From: Paraglaciecola arctica BSs20135 | GTDB taxonomy: Bacteria; Pseudomonadota; Gammaproteobacteria; Enterobacterales; Alteromonadaceae | Reading direction: 5' to 3' | DNA: 64,000 nucleotides | Assembly: GCF_000314995.1 (NCBI RefSeq) | Contig: NZ_BAEO01000052.1 | Location: 1 to 64,000 of the forward strand | In this document: positions 25,486 through 33,931 of the stretch, piece after piece | Numbering within the stretch: position 1 is the first letter of the stretch | How the letters are laid out: the number at the start of each line of letters is the position of its first letter | Program-made: the position numbers and the translations under genes | Notes under the pieces: generated by a model | What the model saw: only the letters and a program-made list of their open reading frames with translations | Databases searched by the model: none | Told to the model about the DNA's origin: nothing

Positions 25486-26720
25486 TGCATTTAGCTTGGA
25501 TATTGGCGTGGCGTTTTCGCACCAACAAACGCCAAAATGGCTTTATATCGTTTATTTCCGCTTCATCGACATTTGGTATTGGCTTAGGTTGTTTTGTGCT
25601 GATTTTGTTGTTATCAGTAATGAATGGTTTTGAGAAAGAGTTAAAAGACCGTTTATTGTCTGTTATTCCACATGCTGAGTTTAAATCAGTGTATGCAAGC
25701 GGCATTGAAAACTGGCCCGCAGAAGTTGAGGCATTAAAACTCCACCCCGAAGTCACTTTCGTCGAACCCTACGTAAACGCGACCGGTATGTTGCAAAAAG
25801 GCAATAAAATGAAGGCGGTTGAAATGACCGCTTTAGAACCTCTTTACGCCGCTGATGGAGTCATCCCCAGTTTAGTAACTAGCCAACAGTGGCTACAATT
25901 TCAAACTGACGAAAACGCTACAATGTTAGGCATAGGACTTATGCAAAAATTGGACTTGGTAGTGGGTGATAAAGTGCAGATTTTATTGCCGCAGTTATCA
26001 GAAGATTTGAGTTTAAGTGCGCCAAAAACATTACGTCTCAATATTATTGCTAGTTTAGATATGGGCGGAGAATTGAGTAATCATATTGGCTTTATGCATA
26101 TGTCATTAGCCGCGCAGACACAAAATATCCACCATGGTGCACAGGGAATACGTTTAAGGTATCGGGATGCTTTTGCCGCCCCTAAATTAACCCGTGAAAT
26201 TGGATATAAATTGACACCTGAAGTGTATATGTCGGATTGGACTATTAAGGATGGTAATTTATATCAAGATATTCAGCTGGTAAGGGCAGTGGTTTATATT
26301 GCATTAAGTTTGGTGATCGCCGTGGCATGTTTCAATATCGTGTCTACATTGGTGATGGCAGTAAACGAAAAACAAAGCGAAATTGCCATGCTTAAAAGTA
26401 TGGGCGCAAAGAATAGCCTGATTATTTTAGTTTTTATGTTGCAAGGTAGCTTTAATGGTCTGATTGGTACAATAGTCGGGGTGACATTAGGTATTTTGAT
26501 GGCAACTAACTTAGCTGCTGTAGCGCGTTTTATTGAAGATTTATTGGGTGTGCAATTTTTATCAGGCGATGTTTATTTTATTGATTTTTTACCCTCAGAA
26601 TTAAACTGGAATGAAGTCTACATCACTGCACTGATCGCTATAATACTGAGTGTTTTGGCCACGCTTTATCCAGCAATAAAAGCAGCAAAAATTAATCCTG
26701 CTAAAGTGCTGGGACACTGA
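25485..26720 (+). CDS. lolE: LolE-like lipoprotein-releasing permease
   Basis: Membrane subunit with the FtsX fold: first helix near residues 27-47, a large periplasmic domain, then three helices between about 270 and 400. The segment SVMNGFEKELKDRLLSVIPHAEF after helix 1 is closer to E. coli LolE (VVPHGE) than LolC. GTG start overlapping the lolD stop by one base. 411 aa, usual. No lolC lies beside it, unlike the E. coli lolCDE order, so it either forms a homodimer-like complex or pairs with a LolC encoded elsewhere. Confidence 0.87.
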   Translation: MHLAWILAWRFRTNKRQNGFISFISASSTFGIGLGCFVLILLLSVMNGFEKELKDRLLSVIPHAEFKSVYASGIENWPAEVEALKLHPEVTFVEPYVNATGMLQKGNKMKAVEMTALEPLYAADGVIPSLVTSQQWLQFQTDENATMLGIGLMQKLDLVVGDKVQILLPQLSEDLSLSAPKTLRLNIIASLDMGGELSNHIGFMHMSLAAQTQNIHHGAQGIRLRYRDAFAAPKLTREIGYKLTPEVYMSDWTIKDGNLYQDIQLVRAVVYIALSLVIAVACFNIVSTLVMAVNEKQSEIAMLKSMGAKNSLIILVFMLQGSFNGLIGTIVGVTLGILMATNLAAVARFIEDLLGVQFLSGDVYFIDFLPSELNWNEVYITALIAIILSVLATLYPAIKAAKINPAKVLGH

Positions 26721-26737
26721 ACATAGGGGAGGCTGAT

Positions 26738-29029
26738 ATGAAGAAAAATACAATTAACGTAACAAACTTGCAGGTGACAGATCAAAAAGACTGGGCTGCA
26801 GGTGTGCCTGCTGTCATCTCGGCATATAAAAATATAAGCACTAAAGTAGGGCCATTTAAAGGGACTAAATTACTTACGCAACTTAACCAAATTGAAGGTT
26901 TTGATTGCCCCGGTTGCGCATGGCCTGATCCATTATTAAAACGTTCAACCTTTGAATTTTGTGAAAACGGCGCAAAAGCTGTCGCCGATGAAGCCACATT
27001 AAAGCGGGCAACCTTTAAATTTTTTGCTAAATATAGTATCGATGATTTAAAACAAAAGTCTGACCGTTGGTTAAATGATCAAGGACGTTTAGTCGAGCCT
27101 TTGTTTTTGGCTGAAGGAAGTGATCATTACCAACCCATTAGCTGGTCGGACGCTTTGAGCATGATCGCCAAAGGGCTAAATAAACTGGATTCGCCAAACC
27201 AAGCGGCATTTTATACTTCCGGCCGCACCAGCAACGAGGCCGCTTTTTTATACCAATTATTGGTTCGTCAATTTGGTACTAATAATCTACCCGATTGTTC
27301 AAATATGTGTCATGAATCTAGTGGCGTGGGGTTAACCGAAACCATAGGTATAGGCAAAGGTAGCGTTTCTCTAGATGATTTAGAAAATAGCGAAGCCATT
27401 TTTATCTTTGGGCAAAATCCAGGTTCAAACCACCCACGAATGCTAAGTTCGTTGCAAGCAGCCAAACGTCAAGGTGCTAAGATTGTTGCAATTAATCCGT
27501 TGGATGAAACAGGTTTAAAACGTTTCAAAAATCCACAAGAAATTGAAGGTGTCATTGGCGCTGGTACAGCATTGCGGGACTTGTATTTACCGGTGAAAAT
27601 TAACGGTGATGTGCCTTTATTAAAAGGTTTATGCAAAGCCTTAATTGAAAGAGATGACGCAGGGCAAGCCGTTTTGGATAAAGAGTTTATTGCAAAATAT
27701 TGCTACGGTTTTGAGGCCTTTAAACAGAACATCTTAGCCACTTCTTGGGTTGATATTGAGCAGCATAGTGGATTAACTCAAATTCAAATTAATCAAGCTG
27801 CTGATATTGCTTGTGCCTCGAAAAAAACTATCTGTTGCTGGGCTATGGGAATGACCCAACACAAAAATGCTGTGGCTAATATCCAGCTGATGACCAACTT
27901 TTTAATGTTACAAGGTAACTTGGGCAAACCTAGAGCGGGTGTTTGTCCGGTGCGTGGTCACAGTAATGTGCAAGGTGATCGCACTATGGGAATTTGGGAG
28001 AAACCCTCTGACTCTTTCTTAGATGCTTTGCAGCAGACTTATAATTTTGCTGTGCCTAGAGAACATGGTTATGACGCAGTAGAAAGTGTCGAGGCGATGG
28101 CACAAGGGAAAGTAAAATTGTTGTTTGCTTTAGGCGGTAACTTTTATCGTGCTATGCCTGATCATGGGGCAACAAAACAAGCCTTAGCCAAGTGTGAATT
28201 AACGGTTCAAGTTTCAACTAAGTTAAATCAATCACATCTGTACACGGGCAAAAGCGCATTGATCCTCCCAGCCTTAGGGCGTACTGAAATTGATCGGCAA
28301 TTATCGGGAATTCAAATTGTTACCGTCGAAAATTCTATGGGAGTGGTACAAACTTCTCACGGTAAAATACCCCCAGCCTCTGACCTCTTAAAGAGTGAGG
28401 TAGCCATTGTAGCCGATTTAGCCACTATGGCTCTACCCGAAAGCCATATCAATTGGCAACAAATGAAAAATGATTATCGTTTAATTCGAGATGGTATCGC
28501 CCAAGTTATCCCTGGTTTTGAGAATTTTAATCAACGTATTGAGGAACTTGGCGAATTTGAATTGCCTAATGATGTAAGAGACCAACGTAAGTTTGTCACT
28601 GCCACTGGCAAAGCCAATTTTGTTGTCCATGATATCGAGTCTATTCATGTACCAGAAGGCTGTTTAATAATGATGACTATTCGCAGTCATGATCAGTTTA
28701 ATACCACAGTGTATTCCAACAATGACAGATATCGTGGTATTCATGGCAGCCGCCGAATTGTTTTTGTGAATATTGATGATCTAGAGGATTTAGGCTTACA
28801 AACAGGTCAACAAGTGGATATTCACAGTCATTGGCCGAATGAAAAGATAAAAACCAGAACCGTAGAAGATTTTACTCTAGTTCAATTTGATATTCCGCGA
28901 GGATGCGCTGCCGCTTATTACCCAGAAACCAATGATTTGATCCCCCTTAGCAGTGTCGCCGATAAAAGTAATACACCCGCGTATAAATCTGTGGTGATCA
29001 GTTTGCATGTTTCAGATAGTAAAATTTAA
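26738..29029 (+). CDS. FdhF/YdeP-family molybdopterin oxidoreductase
   Basis: Molybdenum enzyme alpha-subunit homologue (763 aa) without the N-terminal Cys4 iron-sulfur domain of NasA/FdnG. It begins with the YdeP-type segment FDCPGCAWPDP (two cysteines) near residue 56, followed by the molybdopterin domain (YTSGRTSNEAAFLYQLLVR, FGQNPGSNHPRML, MTQHKNAVANIQLMTNFLMLQGNLGKPRAGVCPVRGHSNVQGDRTMG). The C-terminal MGD-binding domain is present (MTIRSHDQFNTTVYSNNDRYRG). The family role is uncertain; E. coli YdeP has been tied to acid resistance. GGGGAGG sits just before the ATG. It is not the assimilatory nitrate reductase expected for the nas cluster. Confidence 0.87.
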   Translation: MKKNTINVTNLQVTDQKDWAAGVPAVISAYKNISTKVGPFKGTKLLTQLNQIEGFDCPGCAWPDPLLKRSTFEFCENGAKAVADEATLKRATFKFFAKYSIDDLKQKSDRWLNDQGRLVEPLFLAEGSDHYQPISWSDALSMIAKGLNKLDSPNQAAFYTSGRTSNEAAFLYQLLVRQFGTNNLPDCSNMCHESSGVGLTETIGIGKGSVSLDDLENSEAIFIFGQNPGSNHPRMLSSLQAAKRQGAKIVAINPLDETGLKRFKNPQEIEGVIGAGTALRDLYLPVKINGDVPLLKGLCKALIERDDAGQAVLDKEFIAKYCYGFEAFKQNILATSWVDIEQHSGLTQIQINQAADIACASKKTICCWAMGMTQHKNAVANIQLMTNFLMLQGNLGKPRAGVCPVRGHSNVQGDRTMGIWEKPSDSFLDALQQTYNFAVPREHGYDAVESVEAMAQGKVKLLFALGGNFYRAMPDHGATKQALAKCELTVQVSTKLNQSHLYTGKSALILPALGRTEIDRQLSGIQIVTVENSMGVVQTSHGKIPPASDLLKSEVAIVADLATMALPESHINWQQMKNDYRLIRDGIAQVIPGFENFNQRIEELGEFELPNDVRDQRKFVTATGKANFVVHDIESIHVPEGCLIMMTIRSHDQFNTTVYSNNDRYRGIHGSRRIVFVNIDDLEDLGLQTGQQVDIHSHWPNEKIKTRTVEDFTLVQFDIPRGCAAAYYPETNDLIPLSSVADKSNTPAYKSVVISLHVSDSKI

Positions 29030-29045
29030 AAGCTAAACAATTTTG

Positions 29046-29131
29046 AACCACAGAGATCACAGAGCGCTTCGCTACACAGAGAAACAGATAATTAAGGTCA
29101 TGATTTCTTTTCCTCTGTGCTCTCTGTGGTT
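29046..29131. repeat. Long imperfect inverted repeat after the molybdoenzyme gene
   Basis: Arms of 19 bases (29046-29064 AACCACAGAGATCACAGAG and 29113-29131, one mismatch) separated by 48 bases. It lies in the gap between convergent genes. It could form a cruciform or act as a transcription end, but it has no T-run. CACAGAG occurs several times within it, a pattern I associate with dispersed intergenic repeats. Confidence 0.7.
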
Positions 29132-29153
29132 AATCGCTTTTAGTTTTTCAGCT

Positions 29154-29726
29154 TTAAGAATCTGCGCGACCCATAAATTTGCTTTCTGCTGTATTAACTT
29201 TGATCTTTTCGCCTGTGGCAATGTACTCAGGTACTTGCACTACTAGCCCCGTAGATAATGTAGCGGGTTTAGTGCGAGCACTGGCCGACGCACCTTTAAT
29301 AGAAGGGTCGGTTTCTGTTATCAACAACTCTACAGAAGCGGGCAGTTCCACGCCTACTGGTTTTCCTTCGACTAATAAAATTTGCAGGCCTTTAGTATCT
29401 TCGGTGATAAATGGTAGTTCATCACTTATGGTTTCTGTGTTTAAAGGGTAAGAAGAATAGTCTTCATCATCCATAAAGACATATTCGTCGCCATCAACAT
29501 AGGAAAAAGTGACTTTATTACGGTTGAAATCAACTAAATTGAGCACTTCATCGGCTTTAAAACTTTCATCAGCTTTAGCGCCTGTGCCCACTTCATACAA
29601 ACGCATTCTATATAAACTAGCACCAGCACGACCGCTGGGTGTCATTTTATTAATGTCTTTAACAATATAAGTTTTGCCATTATGTTCAACGGCTGCATTT
29701 TTTTTAATTTCACTGGCTTTTGGCAT
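29154..29726 (-). CDS. efpL: EfpL (YeiP), elongation factor P-like protein
   Basis: Translation factor paralogue of EF-P that helps ribosomes through difficult motifs. The KOW-like N-terminal domain ([22 protein letters not shown]), middle OB domain and C-terminal OB domain ([28 protein letters not shown]) are all seen. The loop that in EF-P bears a modified lysine reads [15 protein letters not shown], placing Arg33 at the tip, as described for EfpL. 190 aa, normal. AAAGGA lies 8 bases before the ATG. Divergent from yoaA. Confidence 0.93.
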   Translation of the reverse strand: MPKASEIKKNAAVEHNGKTYIVKDINKMTPSGRAGASLYRMRLYEVGTGAKADESFKADEVLNLVDFNRNKVTFSYVDGDEYVFMDDEDYSSYPLNTETISDELPFITEDTKGLQILLVEGKPVGVELPASVELLITETDPSIKGASASARTKPATLSTGLVVQVPEYIATGEKIKVNTAESKFMGRADS

Positions 29727-29885
29727 AGTAGAGATCCTTTATAATTTTGTCGCAAAAAATACCATGAAAACAAAAATAGGCAAAGGAAGTTGTGCCTTAC
29801 GTCAAACTTTTCACTCGTTAGTTGTGAAGCTTTTTGGCATAATCTCGCCCTACGGTTTTACATCCTCATTATTCATTAAGGCGCT

Positions 29886-31829
29886 ATGTCTAAAACATCC
29901 TATTTGTTTGCTGCCGATGGCAAGTTATCTGAGGCTATCGACGGGTTTGTGCCGCGCCAAGCACAAACTGATATGGCGGTAGCTGTTGAAAATACCATCA
30001 AAAACAAGACGTCGCTTATTGTCGAAGCGGGAACAGGCACAGGTAAAACCTTTGCATACTTAGCTCCTGCATTATTATCAGAGAGAAAAACTATTGTCTC
30101 GACGGGCACTAAAAACCTGCAGGAACAACTTTTTCATCGTGACTTACCACTGATTAAAAAAGCGTTAGGCTCCAATAGCAAAACTGCATTGTTAAAAGGT
30201 CGGGCTAACTATTTGTGTCTGCATCGGTTAAGGCAACACGGTGGCAATAGCACATTAATTGATAGACAAACCTTGACTGAACTCACGCAAGTAAGGGAGT
30301 GGGCGTCTAGTACTAAAACAGGTGATATGGGCGATATGAGGTCGTTGGCAGAAGACGCTAAAGTGTTGCCTTTTGTCACTTCTACTGCGGATAATTGTTT
30401 GGGTAAAGATTGCCCTGATTACGAAGATTGCTACATGGTCAAAGCCCGCCGTAAAGCATTGGATGCCGATGTGGTGGTGGTTAACCACCATTTGTTTTTT
30501 GCGGATATGGCGCTTAAGGATACCGGCTTTGGTGAACTGATACCCGACGCGGATTTAGTGGTATTTGACGAAGCTCATCAAATACCTGATATAGCCAGTG
30601 AGTATTTTGGTGAGACGTTTTCAAGTAGGCAAATGCAGGATATAAGCCGCGACGTTGAAGTGGTGTATCGCACTGTGCTCAAAGACGCTAAACAATTACA
30701 AACTGCCGGTGAGAAATGCAAAATGATTGCCGCGGATTTACGGATTTTATTCCCCGAAAACCCCTCCAAAGGGAATTGGCGTCAAATGTTGACTCGAGAC
30801 GACGTAAAAACTCAAATCAGTAAGTTAACTGACAGTCTGAACGTGTTGTATGAGGTACTCAAATTACATGTTGGTCGTGACAAAGATCTCGATAGTATTC
30901 TTGAACGAGTGTCAGAGGCAAGAGGCAAGTTAGCGCGCTTAACTGATACTACACAATTAGGCGTGAGTCTTTGGTACGAAACCACTATGCGACATATAGT
31001 GCTGCATTTGACTCCGCTAAGTATTGCCCAAAAATTTGCAGATTTTATAGCTGAGCCTAAACGTAGTTGGGTATTTACCTCTGCTACCTTAATGGTAGAC
31101 GGTGCTTTTAATCATTTTCAAAAGCAAATGGGTTTAGACAATGCCACCACTTTGTCCCTAGACAGTCCATTTGATTACCCTAATCAAGCGATGTTATGTG
31201 TGCCACGTTTTTTGCCAGAGCCAAACGCCCGTGAAATGCGCGCCACCTTGTTAGATATATCGATCAAATTGGTTAAAGCCAGTCGAGGCCGCTGCTTTTT
31301 GTTATTTACTAGTCATGCCACACTGAATGCCATTGCCGGTTTGTTAGAAGATAAAATCGATAATCCTATTTTGGTTCAGGGATCTACCACTAAGCGCGCC
31401 TTATTAGAACGATATATAGAGAATAAAGATGCAGTGCTGTTGGGCACAGGTGCATTTTGGGAAGGTGTAGATGTCCGAGGCGATGATTTGACTTGTGTGT
31501 TAATAGATAAGTTACCTTTTGCCTCACCAGACGATCCGTTATTGCAAGCCAGAATTGAAGATTGCCGAAAAGGTGGTGGTAACCCTTTTGCTCAGTTGCA
31601 AATTCCTCAAGCTGCTATTGCATTAAAACAAGGGGCAGGGCGCTTGATCCGTGACGAAACAGATAAAGGCGTGTTGGTTATCTGTGATAACCGATTGGTT
31701 ACTAAAGATTATGGCAAAATTTTTATGGGTAGTTTACCTGATATGCATCGCACCCGAGACCTACAAAAAGCATTGGATTTTTTACACGACATTCACAGCG
31801 ACAAAGAAGAAATAGAGACTCAATCATGA
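29886..31829 (+). CDS. yoaA: DinG-family ATP-dependent DNA helicase (YoaA)
   Basis: 5'-3' Fe-S helicase. Walker A EAGTGTGKT near residue 45, four spaced cysteines for the iron-sulfur cluster (NYLCLHRL, then NCLGKDCPDYEDC), DEAH box FDEAHQIPD, and C-terminal motifs TSATL and the QGAGRLIRDETD region are present. 647 aa fits YoaA rather than DinG. In E. coli YoaA works with the HolC subunit on stalled replication. The next gene, tsaB, starts 4 bases before this one ends (ATGA overlap), matching the E. coli order yoaA-yoaB-tsaB without yoaB. Confidence 0.93.
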   Translation: MSKTSYLFAADGKLSEAIDGFVPRQAQTDMAVAVENTIKNKTSLIVEAGTGTGKTFAYLAPALLSERKTIVSTGTKNLQEQLFHRDLPLIKKALGSNSKTALLKGRANYLCLHRLRQHGGNSTLIDRQTLTELTQVREWASSTKTGDMGDMRSLAEDAKVLPFVTSTADNCLGKDCPDYEDCYMVKARRKALDADVVVVNHHLFFADMALKDTGFGELIPDADLVVFDEAHQIPDIASEYFGETFSSRQMQDISRDVEVVYRTVLKDAKQLQTAGEKCKMIAADLRILFPENPSKGNWRQMLTRDDVKTQISKLTDSLNVLYEVLKLHVGRDKDLDSILERVSEARGKLARLTDTTQLGVSLWYETTMRHIVLHLTPLSIAQKFADFIAEPKRSWVFTSATLMVDGAFNHFQKQMGLDNATTLSLDSPFDYPNQAMLCVPRFLPEPNAREMRATLLDISIKLVKASRGRCFLLFTSHATLNAIAGLLEDKIDNPILVQGSTTKRALLERYIENKDAVLLGTGAFWEGVDVRGDDLTCVLIDKLPFASPDDPLLQARIEDCRKGGGNPFAQLQIPQAAIALKQGAGRLIRDETDKGVLVICDNRLVTKDYGKIFMGSLPDMHRTRDLQKALDFLHDIHSDKEEIETQS

Positions 31830-32512
31830 ATATTTTAGTAATCGATACTGCCACTGAGGCTTGTTCAGTGGCCCTTGAAGTCAACGAACAAGTGTTTCAC
31901 CGCTTTGAAGTTTGTCCACAACAACACAGTCAACGTATCTTACCAATGATTGATGAAGTATTGAAAGAGGCCAAAGTGACACTGCAAGATTTGGATTATC
32001 TCGCTTTTGGTCGTGGTCCAGGCAGTTTTACTGGGGTGCGTATTGCCACTGGCGTATTGCAGGGGTTAGCCTTGGGTACTGGCCATAAAGTGGTAGGTAT
32101 CTCAACTTTAGCCGCTATGGCACAGCAAGCTTATGAGCAAAATCGAAGTGAGCAAGTGACTGCTGCAATTGATGCACGTATGTCTGAAGTGTATTTTGGC
32201 CAGTATAAACTTGAACAAAATGTTATGACACTGATAGGTGTGGAACAAGTGGTGCCTCCAGAGGAAGGGGCAGAGTTACTCACTAATTGTCCTAAAATGA
32301 CAGGAGTTGGCACTGGTTGGCAAGCATACCCAGATTTAAATGCTGCAGCCAAAATTGAGGTGTTAGCTGACATTTTATATCCCAATGCATTGTATATGTT
32401 ACCTCTTGCCAAGTCTTTAATTGCTAATGGTCAGGCTGTTGACGTGGAAGAAATTCAGCCCGTATATTTACGCGACAAAGTAACCTGGAAAAAACTTCCT
32501 GGACGAGAGTAA
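31826..32512 (+). CDS. tsaB: TsaB, tRNA threonylcarbamoyladenosine synthesis protein
   Basis: Scaffold and dimerisation partner of TsaD in making t6A37 in tRNA. ASKHA-type fold with ILVIDTATEACSVAL at the N-terminus, ILPMIDEVLKEA, and FGRGPGSFTGVRIATGVLQGLA, the TsaB signature. 228 aa, normal. Overlaps yoaA by 4 bases with ATGA, so translation is coupled. Confidence 0.95.
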   Translation: MNILVIDTATEACSVALEVNEQVFHRFEVCPQQHSQRILPMIDEVLKEAKVTLQDLDYLAFGRGPGSFTGVRIATGVLQGLALGTGHKVVGISTLAAMAQQAYEQNRSEQVTAAIDARMSEVYFGQYKLEQNVMTLIGVEQVVPPEEGAELLTNCPKMTGVGTGWQAYPDLNAAAKIEVLADILYPNALYMLPLAKSLIANGQAVDVEEIQPVYLRDKVTWKKLPGRE

Positions 32513-32590
32513 CAATCTGGAACAATTCTTGTATCTTAATAAAGGTTTAAAGGTTTGTTAATCGTGGTTTCTGCTGATTAGGATAAATAC

Positions 32591-32893
32591 TTGAGTATTG
32601 AGTCACTAACTTTATTAAAAGCATCTGATATTGCCCGTTCTTCTCGGGACAAACCTCGTGGGATTAAGACTGAAAAGAGTCAAGACGATAATCCGCAGAA
32701 TGCACAAGTTTCAATTATTCGTAGTGGTGACAGTGAAACCTTTGAAAAAGCCGCTTCTTTTAATCAACAAACTGACAGTCTTTCAAGCAAAAGTTTAAAT
32801 GAAAAATCTGCTATCGCCGCTTACCAAAGTGTGGCTAAAGAGCAGCAACGCCAAGGTATTCAAATGTTGTTGGGGGTGGATACCTTCGTTTGA
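32591..32893 (+). CDS. Small conserved-looking protein of unknown function
   Basis: A 100-residue hydrophilic protein rich in Ser, Gln and Lys with no signal peptide. The C-terminus AYQSVAKEQQRQGIQMLLGVDTFV looks like an amphipathic helix ending in a conserved-seeming GVD motif, suggestive of short gammaproteobacterial proteins I have seen but cannot name. The start is TTG at 32591 with AGGA about 8 bases upstream. It lies 78 bases after tsaB on the same strand. Confidence 0.6.
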   Translation: MSIESLTLLKASDIARSSRDKPRGIKTEKSQDDNPQNAQVSIIRSGDSETFEKAASFNQQTDSLSSKSLNEKSAIAAYQSVAKEQQRQGIQMLLGVDTFV

Positions 32894-33006
32894 TCTATTG
32901 GTTATATAAATAGATATCAAAATAACGTTAAAATTCAGTGGCTGTTCAGTTACTATAAATACAATTGCAGTTAAACATTCCCTGTTTGATCTATCTGAGG
33001 ATAATT

Positions 33007-33633
33007 ATGAAAATTCATATAAGCGCGTTGTTGGTTGCCATCTTTTTGGCTGGTTGCTCTACATTTCCAGAGAAGCTTAGGCTTGAAGATACCTCGCAGT
33101 TAGTCAATTATGAGGATGCCGCTGCAAAGGCTGAGCAAGTTAAAGGCAAGATGTTGCGCTGGGGTGGCATTATCGCAAAAGTTGAAAACAAAGCTGATTC
33201 TACGGTTTTTGAAATAGTTTCTTATCCATTGACAAGTTATGGCCGTCCAAGATCAAATGAGGAAAGTTTGGGGCGTTTTCGCATTAGTGTTAACGGCTTT
33301 ATGGATCCTATGGTCTATCAAGTTGGGCGTTTGATGACTTTCACCGGACAACTAAATGGATTGGAAAAGGGATTGGTTGGTGAACATGAATATGTGTATC
33401 CGTCAGCAACAGTCAAGGGCTATTATTTGTGGAAAAACGTACAACGTATTAATGTTAGAGGTGTACATGTATGGCCTGACCAAAACTGGTATGGACATTA
33501 TCCGCACTCCTACCGTAGAAATTCATTTATTCGCAGCTCAGGTGAAAACCGCAGTCATGGGGTAAAGTCAACCCGGCCAAGTGGTGTAACCACTTATCCA
33601 AAAGCTTTAAAAACTCAAAGAGTAGAAAAGTAG
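33007..33633 (+). CDS. Slp-family outer-membrane lipoprotein
   Basis: 208-residue lipoprotein: signal MKIHISALLVAIFLAGCSTFP with lipobox LAGC, then the Slp/YeaY patterns KMLRWGGIIAKVENKADSTVFEIVSYPLTSYGRP and SLGRFRI. Slp-type proteins are induced by starvation or stationary phase. The C-terminal 50 residues (GHYPHSYRRNSF and a Ser/Lys-rich tail) are an extension. Start at the ATG at 33007, with GAGG 8 bases before it. Near tsaB, as yeaY is near tsaB in E. coli. Confidence 0.85.
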   Translation: MKIHISALLVAIFLAGCSTFPEKLRLEDTSQLVNYEDAAAKAEQVKGKMLRWGGIIAKVENKADSTVFEIVSYPLTSYGRPRSNEESLGRFRISVNGFMDPMVYQVGRLMTFTGQLNGLEKGLVGEHEYVYPSATVKGYYLWKNVQRINVRGVHVWPDQNWYGHYPHSYRRNSFIRSSGENRSHGVKSTRPSGVTTYPKALKTQRVEK

Positions 33634-33737
33634 CGCAACTACGGGCCCCTTATGTTGTTCTCTAAACGACTCAATTGACTATAGTACAAACAGATGATTT
33701 TTATGTTTGGTATGGCCTTTCTAAAGCGAGGAACGTG

Positions 33738-33851
33738 ATGAGGCCAGGTCAAAAAGCACAAGATATAGAAAGGGAGCGTCAAGTTCAAAAAACGAGAGAA
33801 ATAGTCCCAAACTTTTTTATCGCTAATAAATGGATTATAATTAATGGGTAA
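33738..33851 (+). CDS. Candidate small protein (37 aa) with its own terminator
   Basis: An ATG frame of 37 codons following a good Shine-Dalgarno (GCGAGGAA, 5-6 bases before the ATG). The predicted product is charged in the first two thirds (RPGQKAQDIERERQVQKTRE) and hydrophobic at the end (VPNFFIANKWIIING). It ends just as the first of two terminators begins. It sits in the 298-base gap between the Slp-type lipoprotein and the hydrolase. A TTGACT at 33675 could be its -35, with only weak -10 candidates. No family recognised. Confidence 0.5.
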   Translation: MRPGQKAQDIERERQVQKTREIVPNFFIANKWIIING

Positions 33852-33854
33852 CTT

Positions 33855-33878
33855 CCTGCCGTAAGCGGCAGGGTTTTT
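33855..33878 (+). terminator. Intrinsic terminator, first of a tandem pair
   Basis: Stem CCTGCCG (33855-33861) with CGGCAGG (33866-33872), loop TAAG, followed by GTTTTTA. It begins three bases after the stop of the 37-aa frame. Confidence 0.82.
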
Positions 33879-33886
33879 ACTAAATG

Positions 33887-33910
33887 GCGGCAAGAAATTG
33901 CCGCTTTTTT
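33887..33910 (+). terminator. Intrinsic terminator, second of a tandem pair
   Basis: Stem GCGGCAA (33887-33893) with TTGCCGC (33898-33904), loop GAAA, followed by TTTTTT. It lies only 22 bases before the GTG of the next gene, so the hydrolase would need a promoter inside this short space or readthrough. Confidence 0.85.
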
Positions 33911-33931
33911 GTGTTTGAAAAAGGAAAATAA

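Noticed and set aside
26738-29029. Molybdoenzyme as the assimilatory nitrate reductase of the nas regulon
   Set aside because: It lacks the Cys4 iron-sulfur domain and has the FdhF/YdeP-type pattern. It is 7.6 kb from the porin and has no NasT leader or sigma-54 element that I could find.
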